From: RGIG995 sp045543655
GTDB taxonomy: Bacteria; Bacillota; Clostridia; Oscillospirales; UBA644
Reading direction: 5' to 3'
Assembly: GCA_045543655.1 (NCBI GenBank)
Contig: JAZPXN010000050.1
Location: forward strand, 1 to 16,765
Length of the DNA stretch: 16,765 bases
In this document: positions 5,391 through 11,415 of the stretch, in pieces
How the letters are laid out: every line of letters starts with the position of its first letter
Position numbering within the stretch: the stretch's first letter is position 1
Position numbers and translations under genes: made by a program
The notes under the pieces: model-generated
The model's input: only the letters and a program-made list of their open reading frames with translations
What the model was told of the DNA's origin: nothing
Database searches by the model: none

Positions 5391-6859
5391 GCTTCCACCT
5401 TCTTTAAAACGTAATCGAGAATGGCGTCTTTGGGAATCACGTCGGTATGGCGCACGGCCTTTTCCTTCAGCCCCGCAAGGCCGGCGGGAATGGCAACGCC
5501 GGTGCGGCGGTGCAATTGCTCCATGACCTCGAATTCGTCCTCGTCGGGGGTCTCACCCAAGGCCGTCAGCACGGCCACGGGGAATTTATAGGGGGAGGCG
5601 GTGGAAAGGATAATCACGGCCCCTTCCGGCGCGGAGGCCTTGAACTGACCTGCCACGTCCACGGCCACGGCGGTGTGGGTATCGCAGAGATATCCGTAGG
5701 TTTCGTAGGTCTTGCCGATGGTGACCAGGGTCTGCTCCTCGGAGCAGCAGCCGGCGGCGAAGGTATCCTTCAGGGCGGCCAAAAGATCGGCGTCGACCGT
5801 ATATTCGCCGACCTCGTTCAGGTCTTTCATATACCCGGCGATCTTCTCACAGTCTCCGCCGGAGGCCAGATACAGCATCCGCTCCAGATTGCTGGAGACC
5901 AGAATATCCATGGAAGGAGAATTGGTGCGATGGAAGACCCGGCGGCGGTCGTAGCGGCCGGTGGTCAGAAATTCGGTCAATACGTCGTTCTGATTGGAGG
6001 CGCAGACCAGCTTTTTCACGGGAAGTCCCAGGCATTTGGCGAAATAACCCGCCAGAATATCCCCGAAATTACCGGTGGGAACCACGAAATTCACCCCGTC
6101 GCCCATGGCAATCTCGCCGGCGGCCACAAGATCGAGATAGGATTTGTAATAATAAACGATCTGGGGGGCAAGGCGGCCGATGTTGATGGAATTGGCGCTG
6201 GAAAGCATGACGCCGTATTGCTTCAGATCCTTATCGGCGCAGGCAGCGAAGGTATTTTTGACCCCGGTCTGAGCGTCGTCGAAATTGCCGTCGATGGCGC
6301 AGACGGTGACGTTGCTTCCTTCCTGGGTAACCATCTGTGCCTTCTGCACCGCGGAAACGCCGCCGTTGGGATAAAAGACGATGATGCCGGTGCCGTCCAC
6401 GTCGTGGAAGCCCTCCAGGGCGGCCTTGCCGGTATCGCCGCTGGTGGCGGTGAGGATCATGATCTTTTCGGTGATGCCCTGCTTCTTCTTGGCCTCGGTG
6501 ATCAGCACGGGAAGCATGGAAAGGGCCACGTCTTTAAAGGCGGAGGTGGGGCCCCGGAACAGCTCCAGCACGTAATCGGAGCCGACCTTGACGGTGGGGG
6601 TCACGTCGGGGGTCTCAAATTTATCGCCGTAAGCCCGGTGAACCATTTCAGCCATTTCGGCCTCGGAAAATTCGTCGAACAGGGTGCGCAGGATGATGGC
6701 GGCCATCTCCTCAAAGGACTTGTCCGCAAGCGCCTGCGGACTTACCGAAAGGGACGCCAGGTCGACGGGCAGATACAGCCCGCCGTCGGGGGCGATGCCT
6801 TCCAGAATGGCCTGCAGGGAATTGACGGTGTGCCGGGAACGGGTGCTTTGGTACAACAT
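5387..6859 (-). CDS. thrC: threonine synthase
   Basis: This 490-residue PLP enzyme converts O-phosphohomoserine to L-threonine. The PLP lysine is in GPTSAFKD (Lys109). The phosphate-binding SGDTGKAA loop follows (about 145-152), with SSANSINIGRL (about 220) further on. The N-terminal YQSTRSRH and DGGLYLP segments and the length of about 490 match the bacterial class that includes the E. coli enzyme. The ATG at 6859 has AAGGAAGG 9-10 nt upstream. It is the first gene of a thrC-thrB operon; no homoserine dehydrogenase gene lies in the window. The 5' leader is about 55 nt and contains no obvious Thr-rich leader peptide or attenuator, so control is probably at the promoter or elsewhere. Confidence 0.97.
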   Translation of the reverse strand: MLYQSTRSRHTVNSLQAILEGIAPDGGLYLPVDLASLSVSPQALADKSFEEMAAIILRTLFDEFSEAEMAEMVHRAYGDKFETPDVTPTVKVGSDYVLELFRGPTSAFKDVALSMLPVLITEAKKKQGITEKIMILTATSGDTGKAALEGFHDVDGTGIIVFYPNGGVSAVQKAQMVTQEGSNVTVCAIDGNFDDAQTGVKNTFAACADKDLKQYGVMLSSANSINIGRLAPQIVYYYKSYLDLVAAGEIAMGDGVNFVVPTGNFGDILAGYFAKCLGLPVKKLVCASNQNDVLTEFLTTGRYDRRRVFHRTNSPSMDILVSSNLERMLYLASGGDCEKIAGYMKDLNEVGEYTVDADLLAALKDTFAAGCCSEEQTLVTIGKTYETYGYLCDTHTAVAVDVAGQFKASAPEGAVIILSTASPYKFPVAVLTALGETPDEDEFEVMEQLHRRTGVAIPAGLAGLKEKAVRHTDVIPKDAILDYVLKKVEA

Positions 6860-6921
6860 GATATATTCCTTCCTTCGTTTGCATGGGCAAACTTGCCGAT
6901 ATTACTCTTAAAATATGTATT

Positions 6922-6950
6922 ATTATAGCATCAAAACGCCGTTTTGTCAA
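6922..6950 (-). promoter_or_regulatory. promoter of thrC-thrB
   Basis: Minus-strand TTGACA (6945-6950) and TATAAT (6922-6927) are perfect hexamers with a 17-nt spacer, about 63 bp upstream of the thrC ATG. Confidence 0.85.
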
Positions 6951-7021
6951 TGCGACGGGGGAAAATCCCGGGGGAAAATTGTTGCAAAAATATGAAATTT
7001 TAATTTTTTTCCGAAAAACCC

Positions 7022-7050
7022 TTGCATTTTCCTTTCGCTTGTGTTATAAT
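7022..7050 (+). promoter_or_regulatory. promoter of rpmE
   Basis: TATAAT (7045-7050) is preceded by TG at 7042-7043, an extended -10. A TTGCAT -35 lies 17 nt upstream (7022-7027), and is the same hexamer as at the tRNA-Val promoter. Confidence 0.75.
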
Positions 7051-7070
7051 AAAATGCAAAATAATCAATT

Positions 7071-7087
7071 TGTGCCTTTTCGGCACA
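7071..7087 (+). promoter_or_regulatory. small hairpin in the rpmE leader
   Basis: TGTGCC (7071-7076) and GGCACA (7082-7087) with loop TTTTC lie in the leader, ending 5 nt before the AAAGGA ribosome binding site. L31 leaders in Firmicutes are known to carry autoregulatory RNA structures; whether this is one cannot be decided from one sequence. Confidence 0.35.
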
Positions 7088-7108
7088 CTCGGAAAGGAAT
7101 GAAAATAG

Positions 7109-7309
7109 ATGAAGGACGGAATTCATCCCGTTTACAAGGACACAACCATCACCTGCGTTTGCGGCAACGTGATCCACACCCGTTCCACCAAGGAAGACAT
7201 CCGTGTTGAAATTTGCTCCGCCTGCCATCCTTACTACACCGGCAAGCAGAAGCTGGTTGATACCGGCGGCCGCGTGGACCGTTTCAAGAAGAGATTCAAC
7301 CTGAAGTAA
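7109..7309 (+). CDS. rpmE: 50S ribosomal protein L31 (zinc-binding type)
   Basis: This 66-residue protein has the full L31 pattern: MKDGIHPVYKDTTITCVCG at the N-terminus and RVDRFKKRFN at the C-terminus. Four cysteines (C16, C18, C36, C39; CxC and CxxC) mark the zinc-containing form rather than the zinc-free paralogue induced in zinc shortage. It sits on the large subunit near the central protuberance, bridging to the 30S head. The ATG at 7109 has AAAGGA about 10 nt upstream. It is a single-gene unit with its own promoter and a strong terminator. Confidence 0.97.
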   Translation: MKDGIHPVYKDTTITCVCGNVIHTRSTKEDIRVEICSACHPYYTGKQKLVDTGGRVDRFKKRFNLK

Positions 7310-7338
7310 TTCGGGCCTTTTCAAGAAAGCAAAAAATC

Positions 7339-7365
7339 AAAGGACGGAGCGATCCGTCCTTTTTT
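7339..7365 (+). terminator. rpmE terminator
   Basis: Stem AAAGGACGGA (7339-7348) and TCCGTCCTTT (7353-7362) with a GCGA tetraloop is followed by T residues to 7365. Confidence 0.9.
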
Positions 7366-7391
7366 GCGCCCTTTTTTACGCTTCTCCCCCC

Positions 7392-7425
7392 GGAAGATTC
7401 ATCATTGATGAATCTTCCTTTTTTT
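7392..7425 (+). terminator. second terminator in tandem
   Basis: Perfect 12-bp arms GGAAGATTCATC (7392-7403) and GATGAATCTTCC (7407-7418), then seven T. Both this and the first terminator are followed by GCGCCC, so the 3' flanks are direct repeats. It insulates the IclR promoter from rpmE read-through. Confidence 0.85.
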
Positions 7426-7469
7426 GCGCCCGGGTTTCCGAAAAATATGAAACGAAAGTGTGTCGCCCC

Positions 7470-7498
7470 TTGACTTTGCGGGAGGGGTGTGTTATACT
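7470..7498 (+). promoter_or_regulatory. promoter of the iclR-like / iron-sulfur operon
   Basis: TTGACT (7470-7475) and TATACT (7493-7498) have a 17-nt spacer, and TG at 7490-7491 makes an extended -10. Confidence 0.8.
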
Positions 7499-7530
7499 TT
7501 CGGTGAGATTTGTTCATTATTGCTGAAAGG

Positions 7531-7547
7531 ATTCAATATTATTGAAT
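7531..7547 (+). promoter_or_regulatory. inverted repeat between ribosome binding site and start codon; possible operator
   Basis: ATTCAAT-ATT-ATTGAAT is a perfect 7-bp inverted repeat in the 17 nt between AAAGG (7526-7530) and the ATG at 7549. It lies about 33 bp downstream of the -10 box. IclR-family proteins bind short palindromes near their own promoters, so it could be an autoregulatory operator, or an RNA hairpin that brings the distant ribosome binding site near the start. Confidence 0.5.
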
Positions 7548-7548
7548 T

Positions 7549-8286
7549 ATGATTAAGGTATTGCACAAAGCCATCAACGTTCTGGAGTGTGTTTCCCGGG
7601 TGCCGGAGGGGTTGCCTCTGTCGGCCATTGCCGCCGCCATCGGGGAAAAGGCAACCACCACCTCCAACATCGTGCAGGTGCTGGCGAAGCGGAATTATCT
7701 GGAACGGGTGGACGGAAAATGGAAGCTGGGCATCGGCGCCTATCTGCTGACCGGGAGTACCCTGGACTACGACCGGACGGTGGCGCTGCGGGCAGAGCCG
7801 CTCCTGCGGGAGCTTGCCGACCGCACCAAGACCACGGCGGTGCTGAGCGTCTGGCGGGGAAACGAGCGCTACGTGATTCTGCGGGTCTCCGACGGGTCTG
7901 CGGTGACGGTCAACCGAACCTACCCCGAGGCCCGGGAAATTTACGGAACCGCCACGGGAATTTTGCTTCTCTCCGCCCAGGACGACGCCGTGATCGACGC
8001 CCATATCGCCGCCCACGGCATCCCCGACAATCCCGCTCCCACCCCGGAGCAGACCGACGCCTTCCGGGAGATGCTGAAAGCCTGCCGCCGCCGGGGATAC
8101 TTTTATCGGGAGACCGCCGACGTTTTCGAGGCCGCCGCCCCCGTCCGCTACCGGGGCGTCCGCACCGCCGTGGGGATCTTCCTGCCTCGCTTCCGGCTGG
8201 AAAATAAGGAAGAGACGGTCGCCGAGCTTTTGAAGATCACCGAGGGGCTGGAGGAAGCCTTGAACGCCCTCGCGGGGCAACCGTAA
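7549..8286 (+). CDS. IclR-family transcriptional regulator
   Basis: This 245-residue protein has the two-domain IclR layout. The N-terminal winged helix-turn-helix (about 1-62) includes KAINVLECV, LPLSAIAAAIG and the recognition region TTTSNIVQVLAKRNYLER. The C-terminal effector-binding domain (about 75-240) shows a GAF-like order: LRELADRTKTTAVLSVWRG, then YGTATGILLLS in place of the usual TASGKALLA. Most family members sense small aromatic or organic acids and control the next genes. The iron-sulfur gene starts 49 bp downstream on the same strand, so this protein probably regulates it. The start is fixed by fit to the family N-terminus, although the nearest ribosome binding site is unusually far (17 nt). 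Confidence 0.92.
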   Translation: MIKVLHKAINVLECVSRVPEGLPLSAIAAAIGEKATTTSNIVQVLAKRNYLERVDGKWKLGIGAYLLTGSTLDYDRTVALRAEPLLRELADRTKTTAVLSVWRGNERYVILRVSDGSAVTVNRTYPEAREIYGTATGILLLSAQDDAVIDAHIAAHGIPDNPAPTPEQTDAFREMLKACRRRGYFYRETADVFEAAAPVRYRGVRTAVGIFLPRFRLENKEETVAELLKITEGLEEALNALAGQP

Positions 8287-8335
8287 CCGAAAAAAATATA
8301 AAAAAATATAGAAAACCGAGAAAGGAACCGTACTT

Positions 8336-10639
8336 ATGGACACCCGTATGACACAACTGATCAAATCCTTCGCCCACGAGCTGGGGGCGGATCTGGTGGG
8401 CTTTGCCAACATCGAACGCTTCGACGAGGCTCCCATCAAAATGAGCCCCAAGGGGATCATGCCCACGGCCAAGACCGTCATCGTCTGCGCCGTACATCAC
8501 CCCGACGCCACCATCGAGCTGGAGGGCGGTCTGCACGGCGACAGCCAGATCTTCGAATCCTACCGGGTTCAGTATACCATGAACGCCAAGCTGGATCACA
8601 TCTCCTTCCGCATCGCCCATTATCTGGAGGAATCGGGCTACAACGCCGTTCCCATCGTGTCCTCCAATATCTGGCGGTATCGGAATTACAAAGAACTGGA
8701 CGCCGTCTTCTCCCCCGATATGTCCCATATCTACGCTTCGGTCTGCGCCGGTCTTTGCGAAATGGGCTGGAACGGACTTGCCTTGTCTCCCGAATTCGGC
8801 GCCCGGAACCGTTTCGTTTCCATCATCACCGACGCGGAACTGGACCCCACGCCCCTTCTGCCCGGCGGCACCCTCTGCGATATGTGCGGCGAATGCATCC
8901 GCTGCTGCCCCACCGACGCCTACCGCAAGGAGGTCAAGGGGGTCAATTATCTGAACATCAAGGATCGGGACGGTAAGGTATACACCCATAAATTCGCCAA
9001 CAAGAACCTCTGGCGCTGTGCCTGGGGTGAGCATTTCGACCTGGATCTGGACGACGAGATTCCCGACGTGGTAGACGAACACGTTATCGTCGACCGCTGC
9101 ATCAAAAAAGGCAAGCGGGGCGGGGAAATGGGGGTCTGTCTGAAGGTCTGCGTACCCAAGGATCTTCGGTTCAAGGACGAAGCCTATTCTCCCTTCTACC
9201 GTCGCCGCCGGCTCTTTGCCGATCCCAATTTGCCCGTCAGCAGGGAGATCTACGACCGCATGAGCCGGTTCGGCCTGCAGTATCACGCCGACCGCATCTC
9301 CATTCTTTCGGCAGAGGAGTTGAAGGAAAAGGGCTGTGATCTGACCGAAAAGCTCCCCGGCGCAAAAACCCTGGTGGTCATCTCCGCCAAGGCTCCCGCA
9401 CCGGATAAAACCACCCGTCAGGATCTGCAGGCAAAGCACCGGACACCCGTGGACCACACCATGAAATACGGTCTGCGCTTCGCCTGCTACGATATGGGCC
9501 GGGAGCTGGAAAAGCTGGGCTACAGCGTTCTGCCCGACATGACCTCCATCCTGCCCGCCACCAAGGATCTGATCCAATGGACCGATCTCGGCAACGATAC
9601 CGTGGCCTCCGTGGGACTGATCACCGACGCGCCCCTGGAGAAACGGGACTGGATGCTGGCACAGCCCGAGGGCGAAGGCACTGCCCATAGTCTGAAGCAG
9701 CTTTTGTGGGATACCCTTGCCACCTACGGCGCCGATCTGATGGGGGTCTCCCCTGCGGAACGCATCGACGGCATCGTGGATCAGCTTCGCCCCGTAAAGG
9801 ACGGCGAGATCATCTTCGACGCCAAGGATAAGAACGGCATCACCATGCCCTTCGATCCCGTCGTCACCGAGACCGTCCGGAAACTGACCGTACCCTCCGA
9901 CTATCTGAAGGATGCAAAAAGCGTCGTCGTTATCGGCCTTGCCTATCCTGGCGAAGCCGCCCGTCGCGCCGGCAGAGAGCCTGCGGAGGCGGTTGGCCCC
10001 TTCATTTTTGCCCAGTCTCAGGCGCAAAACGAGCTTTCCATGATCGGCGTGGAGGCGGTGAAGACCCTGCGGCGCGCCGGCTATAAGGCCGTGCTGACCC
10101 GGGATCTGATCGGCATCGGATCTCCCATCGCCTCTCCCCGGGGCGAATACAACGCGCCCTTCGACTGTGCCTTTGAGGCCGTGGCCGCCGGTCTGGGCGA
10201 CCTGACCTATTCGGGCACGGTGAACACCGAAGAATTCGGCGTGAATCAGAAATTCATCTGCGTGGTCACCGACGCACCGCTGGAGGCAGACGCCGTAAAA
10301 CCCAACGCCATTCAAGCCAAATGCGAAATCTGCAGGAACTGCATCTCCGCCTGCCCCATGAAGGCGCTGTTGGCAGAGAAGGCCGTGACCGTAGAAGTGG
10401 AGGGCAACGCATTCCGCTATATTCCCCTCGACACCGCCACCTGCCAGTGGGCCTCCCGGTACGTGCTGACCGGCGCCGACGGAGACGATTGCCTGGGGAA
10501 TACCCTCCGGCTGATGCCCGACGGAAAGGTCACCGCAGAACAGCTGGCCGCCGGCCTGCGGCAAAGAGATCCCATCACCAAATTCCGTCCCGGAAACGCC
10601 GAAAAATGCATCACCGAATGCCCCCTGATCTTCAAATAA
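8336..10639 (+). CDS. three-domain RdhA/QueG-like 4Fe-4S protein
   Basis: This is a 767-residue soluble protein with AAAGGA 9 nt before the ATG. Three related segments recur. Copy 1 (about 5-170) has ELGADLVGF, AKTVIVCAVHHP and FVSIITDAEL. Copy 2 (about 300-435) has GAKTLVVISAKAP and VGLITDAPL. Copy 3 (about 452-650) has TYGADLMGV, AKSVVVIGLAYP and FICVVTDAPL. This pattern is that of the N-terminal domain of epoxyqueuosine reductase and reductive dehalogenases, which bind cobalamin. After copies 1 and 3 come ferredoxin-type motifs: C181xxC184xxC187xxxC191P and C663xxC666xxC669xxxC673P. Further cysteines (228, 255, 268, 272; 703, 719, 758, 762) could hold a second cluster each. Copy 2 has no cluster motif. 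There is no twin-arginine signal, so it is cytoplasmic. It is co-transcribed with the IclR regulator. The substrate is unknown; true QueG is unlikely because of the length and domain number. Confidence 0.85.
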   Translation: MDTRMTQLIKSFAHELGADLVGFANIERFDEAPIKMSPKGIMPTAKTVIVCAVHHPDATIELEGGLHGDSQIFESYRVQYTMNAKLDHISFRIAHYLEESGYNAVPIVSSNIWRYRNYKELDAVFSPDMSHIYASVCAGLCEMGWNGLALSPEFGARNRFVSIITDAELDPTPLLPGGTLCDMCGECIRCCPTDAYRKEVKGVNYLNIKDRDGKVYTHKFANKNLWRCAWGEHFDLDLDDEIPDVVDEHVIVDRCIKKGKRGGEMGVCLKVCVPKDLRFKDEAYSPFYRRRRLFADPNLPVSREIYDRMSRFGLQYHADRISILSAEELKEKGCDLTEKLPGAKTLVVISAKAPAPDKTTRQDLQAKHRTPVDHTMKYGLRFACYDMGRELEKLGYSVLPDMTSILPATKDLIQWTDLGNDTVASVGLITDAPLEKRDWMLAQPEGEGTAHSLKQLLWDTLATYGADLMGVSPAERIDGIVDQLRPVKDGEIIFDAKDKNGITMPFDPVVTETVRKLTVPSDYLKDAKSVVVIGLAYPGEAARRAGREPAEAVGPFIFAQSQAQNELSMIGVEAVKTLRRAGYKAVLTRDLIGIGSPIASPRGEYNAPFDCAFEAVAAGLGDLTYSGTVNTEEFGVNQKFICVVTDAPLEADAVKPNAIQAKCEICRNCISACPMKALLAEKAVTVEVEGNAFRYIPLDTATCQWASRYVLTGADGDDCLGNTLRLMPDGKVTAEQLAAGLRQRDPITKFRPGNAEKCITECPLIFK

Positions 10640-10667
10640 AATAAGATAAAACGCAAAGAAGCACCGG
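10635..10667 (+). repeat. direct repeat, copy 1 (stop codon plus terminator arm)
   Basis: These 33 bp match 11336-11368 with a single mismatch (A10651 against T11352). Each copy overlaps the stop codon of the gene before it and runs into the left arm of a GAAGCACCGG terminator. The DNA between the copies holds the barstar cassette. Confidence 0.85.
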
Positions 10668-10684
10668 AAAAATTCCGGTGCTTC
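10658..10684 (+). terminator. terminator of the IclR/iron-sulfur operon
   Basis: Arms GAAGCACCGGAA (10658-10669) and TTCCGGTGCTTC (10673-10684) are a perfect 12-bp stem with a 3-nt AAA loop. The T run after it is poor (GCTGTTT), so termination may be partial. Confidence 0.7.
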
Positions 10685-10875
10685 GCTGTTTGGTGGTGGA
10701 AAATCCCCTCCGGTTCTACCGGGGGGGACCACTTCAGTAAAAACAGATCCGACGAGCTTTATGCAGACCGAAACGAACAAAGTATCACGTCGTGTTTGCA
10801 CCAAAGCCCCAAAAAAAGGAATCTACAGGAAATTAAAAAAGGATATAGAAAACTTTGAGGGTTTGATCGTTTGGA
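10685..10875. other. non-coding stretch with a hairpin and a doubtful 43-codon frame
   Basis: A GC-rich imperfect hairpin (about 10693-10732, core CCGGT-TCT-ACCGG with GTGGT/ACCAC at its base) is followed by AT-rich DNA. One plus frame stays open from the hairpin to 10892; its first ATG is at 10761 (43 codons). That ATG has no good ribosome binding site and no promoter, and the frame ends over the promoter of the next unit, so I do not call it a gene. It may be a decayed fragment. Confidence 0.4.
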
Positions 10876-10904
10876 TTGACAAAAAATTATAAATATAGTA
10901 TAAT
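10876..10904 (+). promoter_or_regulatory. promoter of the small ORF / barstar unit
   Basis: TTGACA (10876-10881) and TATAAT (10899-10904) are both perfect, with a 17-nt spacer. Transcription would start only a few nt before the small ORF ribosome binding site. Confidence 0.85.
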
Positions 10905-10917
10905 AAAAGGAGAAAAA

Positions 10918-11001
10918 ATGGCAGAAAACCTCATAAAAAACTGGTTAGAAAACATTCTTCAGGAGTTACATACGACCATTATCACACGTTTTATGAAATA
11001 A
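10918..11001 (+). CDS. 27-residue small ORF upstream of barstar
   Basis: The frame from ATG at 10918 to TAA at 10999-11001 encodes 27 residues (MAENLIKNWLENILQELHTT and seven more). It has an AAAAGGAG ribosome binding site 5 nt upstream and a perfect promoter, so translation is likely. The peptide looks like one amphipathic helix. It ends 18 bp before the barstar ATG. In typical barnase-barstar pairs a ribonuclease gene occupies this place, so this may be a toxin-gene remnant after deletion, or a leader peptide that couples translation. I recognise no family. Confidence 0.5.
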   Translation: MAENLIKNWLENILQELHTTIITRFMK

Positions 11002-11019
11002 CACCGTAAGGAGCTTATA

Positions 11020-11337
11020 ATGAACCAACGGAAATATATCATCGATTTTCGTAACGTTAATCACTATTTGGAGATGCACAAGGTCATCAAGGAATCTTTG
11101 GATTTCCCCGATTATTACGGATGCAACTGGTCTGCCTTTTGGGATTGCTTGACCGATATGTACGGGGAGCCCATTCATATTGAAATTATTGGTCTTGAAG
11201 TAATTGAGCGTAAGTTTGAAGATGCTGCGGATCAAATCGTAACTATACTGAAAAGATTCAAGCATTTCGAAAAATCCTTTGAAAAGGATATTCAAATTGA
11301 ATTGATCAGCGGCGCTATGCGGATAGAAATCGAATAA
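11020..11337 (+). CDS. barstar-family ribonuclease inhibitor
   Basis: This 105-residue protein has the barstar signature YYGCNWSAFWDCLTD (about 32-46), matching YYGxNLDALWDCLTG of the Bacillus protein. Barstar binds and blocks the active site of barnase-type secreted ribonucleases in the cytoplasm. The aspartate equivalent to barstar Asp39 is kept (Asp42), but the position of Asp35 is Ser38, so target specificity may differ. TAAGGAG lies 6 nt before the ATG at 11020. No ribonuclease gene is next to it; the only partner is the 27-residue ORF. More AT-rich than its neighbours and flanked by direct repeats, it is probably an acquired orphan immunity gene. Confidence 0.9.
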   Translation: MNQRKYIIDFRNVNHYLEMHKVIKESLDFPDYYGCNWSAFWDCLTDMYGEPIHIEIIGLEVIERKFEDAADQIVTILKRFKHFEKSFEKDIQIELISGAMRIEIE

Positions 11338-11368
11338 TAAAATAAGATAAATCGCAAAGAAGCACCGG
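11336..11368 (+). repeat. direct repeat, copy 2
   Basis: This is the second copy of the 33-bp repeat at 10635-10667, offset by 701 bp, with 32 of 33 positions identical. It begins at the barstar stop codon. Confidence 0.85.
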
Positions 11369-11397
11369 ATTTTTTCCCGGTGCTTCCCATTTTTTTA
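11359..11397 (+). terminator. barstar terminator
   Basis: Arms GAAGCACCGG (11359-11368) and CCGGTGCTTC (11377-11386) with an 8-nt loop are followed by CCA and a run of eight T. This copy has a good T run, unlike the related one at 10658-10684. Confidence 0.85.
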
Positions 11398-11415
11398 TTC
11401 GGATCAATCGGGGGC

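Noticed and set aside
6860..6921. Threonine attenuator or T-box in the thrC leader
   Set aside because: The leader is only about 55 nt with no Thr-rich reading frame, no T-box motif and no terminator hairpin.
5447..6928. 493-codon open frame on the plus strand opposite thrC
   Set aside because: It is antisense to a clear threonine synthase gene; the translation is Gly/His-rich without any family pattern.
8336..10639. Epoxyqueuosine reductase (queG)
   Set aside because: The protein is about twice the usual length, has three related domains and two cluster regions and no C-terminal HEAT-like part, so the specific name is not justified.
8237..10804. 855-codon open frame on the minus strand opposite the iron-sulfur gene
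   Set aside because: It is a shadow of the GC-rich gene at 8336-10639: it has low-complexity Gly/Val/His-rich translation with no motifs, while the plus frame has clear domain and cysteine motifs.
10761..10892. 43-codon frame before the barstar cassette promoter
   Set aside because: No convincing ribosome binding site or promoter, and the frame ends over the next promoter; noted as a possible fragment only.
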